A stretch of 39,026 nucleotides of DNA, taken from positions 1-39,026 of the IMG/VR virus record IMGVR_UViG_3300025870_001054. The stretch is one strand, 5' to 3'. A program made the translations under genes and the position numbers. The notes beneath the pieces were generated by a model. That model ran no database searches and was not told where the DNA came from. It saw only the letters and a program-made list of their open reading frames with translations. The first letter of the stretch is position 1. Each line of letters opens with the position of its first letter. Below are positions 21,623 to 30,692 of this stretch, piece by piece. The DNA comes from a virus.

Positions 21623-21878
21623 GTATCAAAAACAAAACATTCCAATCCAAGCTAGACCACCTGTGGTAGAGTTTCCACCCGTTGAGTGGAGTGTTATTAC
21701 TGAGGATAACATTGATGAAAAGATGGAAGAGTTAAAAGGCCAAACCGGCAATTTTGTTGTATTTGCTGTAGGACCCAAAGGTTATGAAAATCTTGCCATA
21801 GGAATTGGTGAATTAAGAAGGTATATTAATGAGCAAAAAGCAATAATTCTTTACTATGAGGAAGCTTTAAAAGAATAA
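21504..21878 (+). CDS. Rz1: Outer-membrane spanin lipoprotein (Rz1-like)
   Basis: A 124-aa protein with GTG start at 21504 after GAGGAAAGGG; TTG at 21510 is an alternative. The signal sequence (LKILLLLVTTLALTAC) ends in a lipobox LTAC with the lipid-bearing Cys at 26. The mature chain is Pro-rich at first (PPVVEFPPVEW), as in Rz1 proteins. The first 119 nt overlap the Rz-like gene in a different frame, the classic nested spanin arrangement. It is longer than lambda Rz1. Confidence 0.85.
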   Translation: MQLIDLSKTSLKILLLLVTTLALTACGMRTPEPTVVVQTEYQKQNIPIQARPPVVEFPPVEWSVITEDNIDEKMEELKGQTGNFVVFAVGPKGYENLAIGIGELRRYINEQKAIILYYEEALKE

Positions 21879-21881
21879 ATA

Positions 21882-21910
21882 TTGACATATATTATTGGTT
21901 GTGTTATAAT
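21882..21910 (+). promoter_or_regulatory. Consensus sigma70 promoter after the spanins
   Basis: TTGACA at 21882-21887, a 17-bp spacer and TATAAT at 21905-21910. The expected start near 21917 lies in the left arm of the terminator at 21914-21940. Confidence 0.82.
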
Positions 21911-21913
21911 AAG

Positions 21914-21940
21914 GGGGTATAGGCTAATACCCCTTTTTTT
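21914..21940 (+). terminator. Rho-independent terminator overlapping a start site
   Basis: GGGGTAT (21914-21920) pairs with ATACCCC (21927-21933) around a 6-nt loop, followed by seven T. It should stop transcripts from the late lysis genes, while transcripts from 21882-21910 lack most of the left arm. Confidence 0.85.
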
Positions 21941-21965
21941 CAATTAATAACAAGGGAAAAAGACA

Positions 21966-22457
21966 GTGTCAACTGAAACCAACTGGGAAACAGACATAGC
22001 TTTAATAAAGGCTGACCTAAAGTCAATGAATAAGTTTTTTGGGAGAGTTGAAAACTCTCTTGAAATGATGGCTGAGCTGTCTAAAAATGTTGCAGTTCAA
22101 AATGAAATTTTAGATAATACTAAAGAAAAATTAGAAGTCGTAGAAAGGCTTTGCGAAGACACAAAGCGTACAGATGAATTGCGTATGAATGTTTTAAGTG
22201 ATAGACTCGAAGAATATAGAAGATCGTCTAGGGCTGACCACGAAAAGCTTGCGGTACATAACGCTGAAAAACGAGCTACAAGTAATAAAGAAGTACTTGA
22301 AAAGCTTGAACAAATGGAAAGCCAACTTCATAATCGTATTAACGACCAAACTAAAAGAATTAATGCTTTAGAGAATTGGCGCTATTATATGATGGGCGTA
22401 GGGTTTGTCATTATTTTATTAGTAGCAAGAATTAACTGGCCTTCACTTTTTAGTTGA
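21966..22457 (+). CDS. Coiled-coil protein with C-terminal membrane anchor, holin-associated candidate
   Basis: A 163-aa protein starting at GTG with AAGGGAAA upstream. It is mostly a charged coiled coil (about 10-135), with a single C-terminal membrane segment (YYMMGVGFVIILLVARI, about 139-156). The layout resembles XhlA-type proteins that act with holins, and it lies beside the lysis genes, but it has a separate promoter. No other holin candidate is seen nearby. Function remains a guess. Confidence 0.68.
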   Translation: MSTETNWETDIALIKADLKSMNKFFGRVENSLEMMAELSKNVAVQNEILDNTKEKLEVVERLCEDTKRTDELRMNVLSDRLEEYRRSSRADHEKLAVHNAEKRATSNKEVLEKLEQMESQLHNRINDQTKRINALENWRYYMMGVGFVIILLVARINWPSLFS

Positions 22458-22482
22458 CATTATAACACCCTTGTGTTATTAT
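22454..22482 (+). promoter_or_regulatory. Sigma70 promoter of the primase operon with palindrome
   Basis: TTGACA at 22454-22459, a 17-bp spacer and TATTAT at 22477-22482. ATAACAC (22462-22468) and GTGTTAT (22473-22479) form a perfect inverted repeat that fills the spacer and touches the -10, a likely operator. Confidence 0.7.
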
Positions 22483-22513
22483 AATTTATATAATCAATGT
22501 GGAACTTTATATT

Positions 22514-23521
22514 ATGGTAGATTTTGTAGACATTCAATATGCCCAGATGCTTTCTGGTCGTCTTGATAACTTTAAAATACGAAATACAAATCCTTATAAA
22601 ATTAACTTTAGATGTCCTATTTGCGGCGACAGCCAAAAAAGTAGATCTAAAGCCCGTGGATGGCTACTAGAACGTGACAATAAGTTTTCATTTTATTGTC
22701 ATAACTGCGGAGCCTCTCAAGGGTTTTCGTACTTTCTAAAAGGTCAAGATCCTCAATTATATAATGATTATGTAGCTGACAAGTTTGTTGGCAAAGCTAA
22801 TAATACTATCAAGTCAACTACTGACGACACTCAATTTAAAACTAAATCACCAACCTTTAATAAGACAAATCCGCTATTAAAGATTAAAAAGGTTAGTCAA
22901 CTTAAGCATGACCATCCTATCAAACGGTATATTCAACAGCGTAAAATTCCTACGCAACATCATTATCGCTTATATTATGCAAAAAAATTCAAGACTTGGA
23001 TTAATGAAATAATTCCTAATAAGTTTGAAAATGTTGGTAAAGACGAGCCACGGCTAATTATACCTTTCCTTGATGAAAATGGAAAGTGTTTTGGAGTGTC
23101 TGCTCGTGGTTTTGATCCTAATGGACTTAGATATATAACTATAATGTTTGAGGAAAGACCAAAGATATTTGGCTTAGATAAAGTCGACTTCAATCAGCCT
23201 TACCATATAGTTGAAGGTGCTATTGATAGTTTCTTTTTAGAGAATGCTATTTCTATGAATGGCGCTGAAGGCAATGGTAACTCAGCTTCTGATAATGCAA
23301 TTTATGTATTTGATGCTGAGCCTCGTAATAAAGAAATCAATGGTCGTATGGAAAAAGTCATTAAGAATGGTTTTAAAATATGCATATGGCCAACTGATGT
23401 ACCTGGAAAAGACATCAATGAAATGTTTTTAGCTGGTGCTAACCCAGAAAGAATCATTGAAGAAAATACCTACCAAGGTTTGGTAGCTGAATTAAAATTT
23501 GCCGCATGGAGGAAAACGTGA
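22514..23521 (+). CDS. 61: gp61 DNA primase
   Basis: A 335-aa primase that makes RNA primers with gp41. ATG 22514 is chosen over GTG 22499 because MVDFVDIQYAQMLSGRL matches T4-like starts. The zinc-binding domain has Cys34, Cys37, Cys62 and Cys65 (CPIC...CHNC). The central TOPRIM-like part includes PYHIVEGAIDSFF and YVFDAEPRN (Glu and Asp metal ligands). The stop overlaps the next small ORF. Confidence 0.93.
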   Translation: MVDFVDIQYAQMLSGRLDNFKIRNTNPYKINFRCPICGDSQKSRSKARGWLLERDNKFSFYCHNCGASQGFSYFLKGQDPQLYNDYVADKFVGKANNTIKSTTDDTQFKTKSPTFNKTNPLLKIKKVSQLKHDHPIKRYIQQRKIPTQHHYRLYYAKKFKTWINEIIPNKFENVGKDEPRLIIPFLDENGKCFGVSARGFDPNGLRYITIMFEERPKIFGLDKVDFNQPYHIVEGAIDSFFLENAISMNGAEGNGNSASDNAIYVFDAEPRNKEINGRMEKVIKNGFKICIWPTDVPGKDINEMFLAGANPERIIEENTYQGLVAELKFAAWRKT

Positions 23522-23673
23522 ACTTACTTAATTTAAAACCAGAATTAGTAGAACGAATAATTGCAACACTCGAACCATCCAAAGATAAAGAATGGCTTGA
23601 ACTTCAATTTAAAGAGCAACAAACTGGTGGAGCATGGAAAGCCCGCTTACGCGAACAAGGATACGTAATATGA
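23518..23673 (+). CDS. 51-aa protein coupled between primase and ThyX
   Basis: GTG start overlapping the primase stop (GTGA) with a perfect GGAGG eight bases upstream; its stop overlaps the ThyX start (ATGA). The peptide is acidic to neutral: MNLLNLKPELVERIIATLEP, then KEWLELQ, ending ARLREQGYVI. No known family. The ribosome site and double overlap make it a credible gene. Confidence 0.7.
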   Translation: MNLLNLKPELVERIIATLEPSKDKEWLELQFKEQQTGGAWKARLREQGYVI

Positions 23674-24338
23674 AAATTAGATTGATTGGTTATACTCAAC
23701 CTGTTGATGGCGAGTTTATTGGTTTGGATGATGTACAAGATTTGATTGCATATTGTGCACGTGTTTCAAACCCAACAAATCAGTTGAACCAAGAGACAGC
23801 ACCTAAGCTGCTAGCTTACCTTGCTAAGCATGCCCATTGGTCTCCATTTGAAATGGCAAACGCTACTATGGAAATTGAAACTACACGAGACATTGCACGC
23901 CAAATGCTACGCCATCGTTCGTTTGCATTCCAAGAGTTTAGTCAACGATATGCAGATCCTGCTCTTATGGGTAACCAATTTGTAATGCGTGAAGCGCGTC
24001 TACAAGACACTAAAAATCGTCAGAACTCTATTGAGAACGATGATGAACGTTTGCAAATGATGTGGGACTCAAAACAGGGTGAAGTTATTCGTGCTGCTGA
24101 AGATGCATATAAATGGGCTATTGAAAATGGTATTGCAAAAGAACAAGCTCGTGCTGTACTACCCGAAGGTAATACTATTAGCCGTTTGTATATGCAAGGA
24201 TCTATTCGTTCTTGGATCCATTACATTGAATTACGTTCAGCCAATGGTACACAAAAAGAACATATGGATATCGCAATTGAATGTGCTAAAGCTATTGCAA
24301 AAATATTTCCAGCAACTGAACAATTCATTAAAAATTAA
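23670..24338 (+). CDS. thyX: Flavin-dependent thymidylate synthase ThyX
   Basis: A 222-aa enzyme making dTMP from dUMP with methylene-tetrahydrofolate, FAD and NADPH. The ThyX signature RHRx7S is R81-H-R83 to S91 (RHRSFAFQEFSQR). ATG 23670 is chosen from the ATGA overlap; the frame upstream from 23634 belongs to another gene. LRSANGTQKEHMDIA near the C-terminus is also typical. It adds to the NrdAB nucleotide supply. Confidence 0.95.
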   Translation: MKIRLIGYTQPVDGEFIGLDDVQDLIAYCARVSNPTNQLNQETAPKLLAYLAKHAHWSPFEMANATMEIETTRDIARQMLRHRSFAFQEFSQRYADPALMGNQFVMREARLQDTKNRQNSIENDDERLQMMWDSKQGEVIRAAEDAYKWAIENGIAKEQARAVLPEGNTISRLYMQGSIRSWIHYIELRSANGTQKEHMDIAIECAKAIAKIFPATEQFIKN

Positions 24339-24379
24339 GATAAATATAACTCAAGCCGAGATAGACGAAGGAAAACAAC

Positions 24380-26677
24380 ATGATTCAAGTCACCAAAAGA
24401 GACGGTACTAAAGAAATTCTAGACGTAGAGAAGCTGCATAAAGTTGTTTTCCATGCGTGCGATAATATTACAGGTGTAAGCCCAAGTGAAGTTGAAATTA
24501 AAAGTCAAATTCAATTTTTTAATGGTATTACAACGAAAGAAATCCAAGAAACTTTAATTAAAGCTGCCTCTGACTTGATTGATGATGAAAACCCTAATTA
24601 CCAATATGTTGGTGGTAGATTGATTAACTATGGTCTTCGTAAAGAAGTCTATAATGGTTATGAACCATGCACTGTAAAAGAATTGGTTGAACGTAATATC
24701 GAGATGGGGTTCTATGATCCTGAGCTTATTACCTATTATGATGATAATGAATGGGATCGTATTAATGGTTTTGTAAAGCATGCCCGTGATGAAGACCTAA
24801 CATATGTTGCTATGGAACAACTTCGTGGTAAGTACCTTTGCCAAAATAGAGTTACTGGTGAGATTTTTGAAACACCACAAATGTGTTATGTATTGATTGC
24901 GGCTACTTTGTTTAGTGATTATCCAAAAGAAACCAGAATGCAATACGTAAAGGATTATTACGATGCTATCAGTCTTCATGATATTAGCTTGCCTACCCCT
25001 GTTATGGCTGGCGTACGTACTCCTCAAAGACAATTCAGTTCATGTGTTCTTATCGAAACTGGTGATAGTCTTGATTCTATTAACGCTACTTCTTCAGCAG
25101 TTGTTAAGTATGTATCCCAAAAAGCCGGGATCGGAATTGGTGGAGGGAGCATCAGAGCTATTGGTACCCCCATTCGTAAAGGTGACGCCTATCATACCGG
25201 AATAATTCCATTTTATAAGATGTTTCAAGCTGCAACTAAATCCTGTTCTCAAGGTGGTGTACGTGGCGGAGCAGCTACTATCTATTATCCAATTTGGCAC
25301 TACGAAGTTGAAGAACTTCTTGTATTGAAAAACAATAAAGGTACTGAAGACAACCGTGTTCGTCATATGGATTATGGTGTACAGTTTAACAAACTTATGT
25401 ACGAACGTCTAATTACCGGCGGTGTTATTACATTGTTCTCACCAAGTGATGTTCCTGGATTATATGACGCATTTTATGCAGACCAAGATAAATTCCGTGA
25501 GCTATATGAAACAGCTGAACGTAATACTCGTCTACGTAAAAAGACAATCCCTGCATCTCAGCTATTCAGTTCATTTATGGAAGAGCGCAAAAACACAGGT
25601 CGTATCTATCTACAAAACGTCGATAATGCTAATGACCACGGCGCATTCCTTCCTGACGTCGCACCTATTAAACAATCAAACCTTTGTGCTGAAATTGACT
25701 TGCCAACTAAACCATTAAACGACGTAAATGATCCTGATGGTGAAATTAGTCTTTGTACTCTATCGGCTATTAACTGGGGTAACATTAAAACTCCAGCAGA
25801 CTTTGAAAAAGCTTGTATGCTTGCAGTACGTGGTTTGGATGCTTTGCTTTCATATCAAAATTATCCTATCCTTGCTGCTCAATTATCTACAGAGAAACGC
25901 CGTCCTATTGGCGTTGGTATTATCAACTTTGCATATTGGATGGCTAAGCATGACTTAACATATCAGGATATTACTAGTGAAGGCCTATCATTAATCGATG
26001 AATACGCTGAAGCTTGGTCCTATTATCTTATTAAAGCATCTGCTGACTTGGCTGTTGAACAAGGATCTATTCCTGGTATTGATGAAACAAAATACGGCCA
26101 AGGCATTACACCAAACCAAACATATAAGAAAGATCTTGATGAACTAGTCAAGCATAAAGAACGTATGGATTGGAAAGGTCTTCGTAAACAATTAAAGAAA
26201 ACTGGTATTCGTAACTCTACACTAATGGCTTTAATGCCGTCTGAAACCAGTGCTCAAGTTGCTAACGCGACTAATGGTATCGAACCACCGAGGTCACTTA
26301 TTTCCGTTAAGCAATCTAAGCATGGTGTATTGAAACAGGTTGTACCAGAATTCCGTAGACTTAAAAATAAGTATGACTTGCTATGGGATCAAAAATCTCC
26401 AGAAGGTTATTTGAAAATTATGGCTGTACTCCAAAAGTATATTGACCAAGGTATTTCTGTTAACACGAGCTATAACCCAGTATTCTTTGAAGAAGAAAAG
26501 ATTCCAATGAGTGTATTGCTACAACACCTATTGATGTTCTACAAATATGGTGGTAAGCAACTTTATTATTTTAATACCTACGACGGACAAGGCGAGATCG
26601 ACGTTGATAAGATGACTGAAACAGTATTAGAACAAGGCGAAATTGATGATGAAGATTGTGAATCATGTACAATTTAG
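24380..26677 (+). CDS. nrdA: Ribonucleotide reductase alpha subunit NrdA (class Ia)
   Basis: A 765-aa protein reducing ribonucleoside diphosphates. The N-terminal ATP-cone (VTKRDGTKEILDVEKLHKVV, 4-23) is present, so allosteric control is possible. Active-site residues fit E. coli NrdA with an offset of 3: C222 (SSCVLIE), C436 and E438 (NLCAEI), C459 (SLCTLSAINWG). The C-terminal redox pair is C760/C763 (CESC). GAAGGAAAA precedes the ATG. Confidence 0.97.
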   Translation: MIQVTKRDGTKEILDVEKLHKVVFHACDNITGVSPSEVEIKSQIQFFNGITTKEIQETLIKAASDLIDDENPNYQYVGGRLINYGLRKEVYNGYEPCTVKELVERNIEMGFYDPELITYYDDNEWDRINGFVKHARDEDLTYVAMEQLRGKYLCQNRVTGEIFETPQMCYVLIAATLFSDYPKETRMQYVKDYYDAISLHDISLPTPVMAGVRTPQRQFSSCVLIETGDSLDSINATSSAVVKYVSQKAGIGIGGGSIRAIGTPIRKGDAYHTGIIPFYKMFQAATKSCSQGGVRGGAATIYYPIWHYEVEELLVLKNNKGTEDNRVRHMDYGVQFNKLMYERLITGGVITLFSPSDVPGLYDAFYADQDKFRELYETAERNTRLRKKTIPASQLFSSFMEERKNTGRIYLQNVDNANDHGAFLPDVAPIKQSNLCAEIDLPTKPLNDVNDPDGEISLCTLSAINWGNIKTPADFEKACMLAVRGLDALLSYQNYPILAAQLSTEKRRPIGVGIINFAYWMAKHDLTYQDITSEGLSLIDEYAEAWSYYLIKASADLAVEQGSIPGIDETKYGQGITPNQTYKKDLDELVKHKERMDWKGLRKQLKKTGIRNSTLMALMPSETSAQVANATNGIEPPRSLISVKQSKHGVLKQVVPEFRRLKNKYDLLWDQKSPEGYLKIMAVLQKYIDQGISVNTSYNPVFFEEEKIPMSVLLQHLLMFYKYGGKQLYYFNTYDGQGEIDVDKMTETVLEQGEIDDEDCESCTI

Positions 26678-26679
26678 GA

Positions 26680-26708
26680 TTGACAAACGGGCCTGATCCT
26701 ATTATAAT
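26680..26708 (+). promoter_or_regulatory. Consensus sigma70 promoter of nrdB-hemA-DUF454
   Basis: TTGACA at 26680-26685, a 17-bp spacer and TATAAT at 26703-26708, both perfect, directly after the nrdA stop and 33 nt before nrdB. Confidence 0.87.
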
Positions 26709-26740
26709 ATAAACATATCACACAAAAAGGAAGAACTAAT

Positions 26741-27868
26741 ATGAGCGTTTTCGACGTTAACAACCGTGCCGACCATACCACCGTAGCATCCTTTATGGAT
26801 CCAACTGGTGGTCCAACAATTCAGCGTTATGATACACTAAAGTACAAACAGTTTGATCAATTGACCGATAAGCAACTCGGTTTCTTTTGGCGTCCAGAGG
26901 AAGTGGATATCTATCAGGATGCTAAAGACTTTAAAGCTCTTACAGAGCATGAGCAACATATTTTTACATCAAACCTAAAGCGTCAGATCCTATTGGATTC
27001 TGTACAAGGGCGTGCACCAGCCGAAAGCTTTGGTTCTATTGTGTCTTTGCCTGAGCTTGAAAATTGGATTATCACATGGACGTTTTCTGAAACAATCCAT
27101 AGCCGTTCATACACTCATATTATTCGTAACATCTATTCTAACCCGTCAAAAATCTTTGATGAAATGATGGATATTGAAGAAATCGTAAATTGTGCTGATG
27201 CTATTTCAGGCTATTATGATAACCTTATCGAAATGGCAGGTTATTACAATTTGCTTGGCGAAGGACGTCATGCCATCAATGGAGACATTGTTGTAGTAGA
27301 TAAATATGAAATGAAGAAACAGCTATACCTTGCATTAATGAGCGTTAACATTTTAGAAGGCGTTCGTTTTTATGTTTCATTTGCTTGCTCTTGGGCTTTC
27401 GCTGAGCTTAAAAAGATGGAAGGTAATGCTAAAATTATTAAGTTGATTGCACGTGATGAAAACCTACACCTTGCTTCTACTCAAATGATGCTTAAACTCC
27501 TCCGTAAAGAGGATCCAGATTTTGAACAGATTGCAATGGAAACAGAAGAAGAATGTACACAAATGTTTGTTGATGCTGTAGACCAAGAAAAAGAGTGGGC
27601 TGAATATCTATTTAAAGATGGCTCCATGATTGGCTTGAATACTGAATTGCTAAGCCAGTATATTGAATGGATTTGTACTCGTCGCATGACAAATGTAAAA
27701 CTTAAATCACCGTACAACATTAAAAACAACCCTCTCCCTTGGACTCAAAAATGGATTTCTGGAGCTGACGTGCAAGTTGCGCCACAGGAAACAGAAATTA
27801 CATCTTATATTCAAGGTGGTACAAAACAAGACGTGTCTAGTGATACGTTTAAAGGATTTAGTTTGTGA
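26741..27868 (+). CDS. nrdB: Ribonucleotide reductase beta subunit NrdB (class Ia)
   Basis: A 375-aa diiron-tyrosyl radical subunit. The first ligands D86, E117 and H120 and the radical Tyr124 ([11 protein letters not shown]) sit two residues after the E. coli positions; the later EGVRFYVSF and [10 protein letters not shown] motifs supply the remaining ligands. A strong AAAAAGGAAG precedes the ATG. Its stop overlaps the GTG of hemA, coupling the two genes. Confidence 0.96.
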   Translation: MSVFDVNNRADHTTVASFMDPTGGPTIQRYDTLKYKQFDQLTDKQLGFFWRPEEVDIYQDAKDFKALTEHEQHIFTSNLKRQILLDSVQGRAPAESFGSIVSLPELENWIITWTFSETIHSRSYTHIIRNIYSNPSKIFDEMMDIEEIVNCADAISGYYDNLIEMAGYYNLLGEGRHAINGDIVVVDKYEMKKQLYLALMSVNILEGVRFYVSFACSWAFAELKKMEGNAKIIKLIARDENLHLASTQMMLKLLRKEDPDFEQIAMETEEECTQMFVDAVDQEKEWAEYLFKDGSMIGLNTELLSQYIEWICTRRMTNVKLKSPYNIKNNPLPWTQKWISGADVQVAPQETEITSYIQGGTKQDVSSDTFKGFSL

Positions 27869-29064
27869 TATATGAACATTATTTCGATAAAGTAATCGAA
27901 GAATATAGAAAAGACGGTAGATATAGAGTATTCAATGATATTATTAGGGAGCGTGGAAACTTTCCAAAAGCTATTTGGTATGGTAAATATGCCCCTAAAA
28001 ATATAGTCAATTGGTGCTCTAATGACTACCTTGGTATGGGTCAAAATCAATATGTAATTGATGCGATGCATACCGCATTAGACCAAACAGGTGCAGGTTC
28101 CGGCGGTACGAGAAATATCGGCGGAACCTCACAGTATCATGTTACGCTAGAAAGAGAGCTTGCATCATTACACCAAAGGGAATCGGCGTTGCTTTTTAGT
28201 AGCGCCTATGTAGCAAATGAATGGTCGATAATTGCTTTAGCACGAATCATTCCAAACATATGTTTTATTTCAGATAATAAAAACCATGCATCATTAATTA
28301 TGGGTGTAAAGCATAGTCGTGCTGATAAGATTATTTTTGAGCATAACAACATGGAAGACTTGGAAAAATGTTTAAAGCAAGCCGTAAAAGCTAAACAAAC
28401 ACCATGTATTTTATTTGAATCTGTATACTCTATGGATGGAGACATTGCTCCTATTAAGGATATTGTTGACCTTGCAAAACAATATAGTGCCATTACATAT
28501 ATAGATGAAGTACACGCAGTTGGTCTATATGGACCTACAGGTGCTGGTTATTGTGAGCACCTTAATCTATATTCCGATGATATTGATATTATTAATGGTA
28601 CACTTGGTAAAGCCTTTGGTGTACAAGGTGGATATATTAGTGGTAATCAAAAAATCATTGACGCAATTAGATCTGTTGCAAGTGGATTTATTTTTACTAC
28701 TTCAATATCACCAGTGATGTGTGCAGGTGCTATTGCATCAATTAAATATTTAAAAGACCACGATTGGCTTCGTCGTAAGCATCAGAAAAAAGCAAATCAG
28801 CTTAAACATATGCTTAATCACGCCGAAATCAAAGTACACGAAAATGCTTGCACTCACATTGTTCCTGTAATGATTAACGACGCATTTAAGTGTAAAACAG
28901 CAAGTGATAAATTACTTAATAACTATGGAATTTATATTCAGCCTATAAATAGTCCGACGGTGTCTCAAGGCACTGAAAGACTACGTATAGCTCCAACACC
29001 TTATCATACTGATACCATGATGGTAGAATTGGTAAGCGCTTTAAAGGAAGTATTACATAAATGA
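27865..29064 (+). CDS. hemA: 5-aminolevulinate synthase (HemA, ALAS)
   Basis: A 399-aa PLP enzyme condensing glycine and succinyl-CoA to 5-aminolevulinate, the first step of heme synthesis in alphaproteobacteria (Shemin route). Hallmarks: [17 protein letters not shown] (76-92), [11 protein letters not shown] (186-196), [14 protein letters not shown] (213-226, with D214 and H217) and the PLP lysine K249 in NGTLGKAFG. Start is GTG at 27865, overlapping the nrdB stop, with AAAGGA upstream. No Cys-Pro heme regulatory motif is seen. The gene is full length for bacterial ALAS, and its product could feed the heme oxygenase and bilin reductase encoded at 1495-2940. Confidence 0.96.
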   Translation: MIYEHYFDKVIEEYRKDGRYRVFNDIIRERGNFPKAIWYGKYAPKNIVNWCSNDYLGMGQNQYVIDAMHTALDQTGAGSGGTRNIGGTSQYHVTLERELASLHQRESALLFSSAYVANEWSIIALARIIPNICFISDNKNHASLIMGVKHSRADKIIFEHNNMEDLEKCLKQAVKAKQTPCILFESVYSMDGDIAPIKDIVDLAKQYSAITYIDEVHAVGLYGPTGAGYCEHLNLYSDDIDIINGTLGKAFGVQGGYISGNQKIIDAIRSVASGFIFTTSISPVMCAGAIASIKYLKDHDWLRRKHQKKANQLKHMLNHAEIKVHENACTHIVPVMINDAFKCKTASDKLLNNYGIYIQPINSPTVSQGTERLRIAPTPYHTDTMMVELVSALKEVLHK

Positions 29065-29537
29065 ACCAGCTGGAATCAGCGTTCTTTGGAAAAAGAATTT
29101 GGAAGAAAGAAAATACAATGAGTAAAGTTAAAAAGGCGTTTTGGTTTTGCCTAGGAATTATTTTAGTAGGTGTAGCATATCTTGGTGTGTTACTACCTGG
29201 TTTACCTTGGTCAACACCGATCCTTGGCGCAACGTTTTGTTTCGCTAAATCAAGTGATAGATTACACGCATGGATTATGAACCACCCACGGTTTGGTCCG
29301 TTTGTTAAAAACTGGTCAAAGTACCGCGTATATCCATCGGCTGCTAAATGGCTAATGGTTGCAGTAATGAGTACATCATTGGCATTTATGTGGTTTGGTA
29401 CAGGTAATGAGAAAGCAACATTATATTTGTTTATTACCTTTGCCTTGATTGTCACATGGGCATGGCGTTATCCAGGATCGCAAGAAGAAGCTGAACGTAG
29501 AATTAAAGCTGGAGAGAAAATTGGCTGGATCAAATAA
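29061..29537 (+). CDS. DUF454 (YbaN-like) inner-membrane protein
   Basis: A 158-aa protein overlapping the hemA stop (ATGA), with AAGGAAG upstream; ATG 29118 is an alternative. It has hydrophobic segments at about 26-47 and 98-133. The [20 protein letters not shown] block (49-68) and [14 protein letters not shown] are typical of DUF454/YbaN. Function of the family is unknown. Tight coupling to hemA suggests a link with tetrapyrrole or membrane handling, not proven. Confidence 0.87.
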   Translation: MNQLESAFFGKRIWKKENTMSKVKKAFWFCLGIILVGVAYLGVLLPGLPWSTPILGATFCFAKSSDRLHAWIMNHPRFGPFVKNWSKYRVYPSAAKWLMVAVMSTSLAFMWFGTGNEKATLYLFITFALIVTWAWRYPGSQEEAERRIKAGEKIGWIK

Positions 29538-29544
29538 AAAACAT

Positions 29545-29612
29545 CAAGAGCACAAGTCTTGGTGCGATAGTTTAAATATCTTGCTTTTATCGCACCCGCC
29601 AAAACCAGCACC
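29545..29612 (+). ncRNA. Structured non-coding region with alternative stems
   Basis: CAAGA/TCTTG (29545-29549/29557-29561) is a small hairpin. GGTGCGATA (29561-29569) and TATCGCACC (29588-29596) form a perfect 9-bp stem. GGTGC can instead pair with GCACC at 29608-29612. No T-run follows, and no tRNA fold is seen. It may be a leader, processing site or small RNA. Confidence 0.4.
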
Positions 29613-29666
29613 CTGCAATTGTAAATAAATAAACTTATATAATATGAATATGATGAAAGGTATATT

Positions 29667-30692
29667 ATGGCAAAACGTATTCTAATTACTGGTGGCGGTG
29701 GTTTTATTGCTCACCATTTAATTAATCAGGTACTCATCCGAACAGACTGGGAAATTGTTACACTTGATCGTTTAGATTATAGTGGTAATCTTAATCGTTT
29801 GCATGATTTACTTCAGGAACGTACTCCAGCTGAACGCAAAAGAGTACGTACTATATTCCACGATTTAAAAGCAGAAATCAATCCAATGCTCGAAGCAGAC
29901 ATTGGTAAGGTTGATATTATTGCACACCTTGCCGCGGGTTCCCACGTAGATCGTTCTATCGAGCGTCCTATGGAATTTGTTATGGATAACGTAGTGGGTA
30001 CGGCTAATCTTTTAGATTATGGTCGTAGACAGGATAACCTAGAACGCTTCCTATACTTTTCAACTGATGAAGTATTTGGCCCTGCGCCTGAAGGCGTTAA
30101 ATATGATGAGTATGATCGTTATAATTGTACTAATCCGTATTCGGCATCTAAAGCTGGTGCTGAGGAATTGGCTGTTGCATACCAAAATACTTATAATATG
30201 CCAATCTATATTACGCATACTATGAACGTATTTGGTCAACGTCAGCATCCCGAAAAGTTTATTCCTATGACTATTAGGAATGTGCGTGATGGCGGTACAG
30301 TTACAATTCATAGTGACTCAACCAAAACAATTCCAGGTTCACGACATTATATCCATGCTGAAGACGTGGCTGATGCAACAATGTTCTTATTAGAACACAA
30401 CCGTACCCTTGATATGACAAACAACACGGGAATTAAATGTCCTAAGTTTAATATCTGCGGTGCTACAGAACTTAACAATTTAGAACTAGCAAACTTGATT
30501 GCTGATACACAGGGAAAGGAATTAAAATATGAGTTTATGGATTTCCATTCTAGCCGTCCTGGCCACGACCTCCGTTATGCTCTTAGTGGCGATCGTATGG
30601 CGAACATGGGTTGGCGTCCGCAACCAGTTGAACAGCGACTTGAAGAAGTTGTGCGATGGACTTTAGATAACACGAGGTGGTTAGACATATGA
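29667..30692 (+). CDS. NAD-dependent sugar epimerase/dehydratase, RmlB-like
   Basis: A 341-aa short-chain dehydrogenase of the extended type. NAD-binding TGGGGFIAHH (8-17), STDEVFG (132-138) and the catalytic pair Y158/K162 (YSASKAGAE) are intact. The T-D-E after Ser matches dTDP-glucose 4,6-dehydratases, so a nucleotide-sugar 4,6-dehydratase is likely, with UDP- or GDP-sugar alternatives. AAAGG precedes the ATG. It begins a sugar cluster with a methyltransferase and a glycosyltransferase-sulfotransferase fusion. Confidence 0.9.
   Translation: MAKRILITGGGGFIAHHLINQVLIRTDWEIVTLDRLDYSGNLNRLHDLLQERTPAERKRVRTIFHDLKAEINPMLEADIGKVDIIAHLAAGSHVDRSIERPMEFVMDNVVGTANLLDYGRRQDNLERFLYFSTDEVFGPAPEGVKYDEYDRYNCTNPYSASKAGAEELAVAYQNTYNMPIYITHTMNVFGQRQHPEKFIPMTIRNVRDGGTVTIHSDSTKTIPGSRHYIHAEDVADATMFLLEHNRTLDMTNNTGIKCPKFNICGATELNNLELANLIADTQGKELKYEFMDFHSSRPGHDLRYALSGDRMANMGWRPQPVEQRLEEVVRWTLDNTRWLDI

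Noticed and set aside
24339-24346. GATAAATA before nrdA as a late promoter
   Set aside because: One mismatch to the octamer, and nrdA is expected to be an early/middle gene co-transcribed with primase and thyX. AATAAATA at 11291 and TGTAAATA at 29620 were left out for the same reason.
28944-28951. TATAAATA inside hemA
   Set aside because: Within conserved coding sequence and over 100 nt from the next start; expected by chance in AT-rich DNA.
29561-29596. tRNA-like structure
   Set aside because: The 9-bp stem is long enough for an acceptor stem, but the 18-nt interior has no D-, anticodon- or T-arm.
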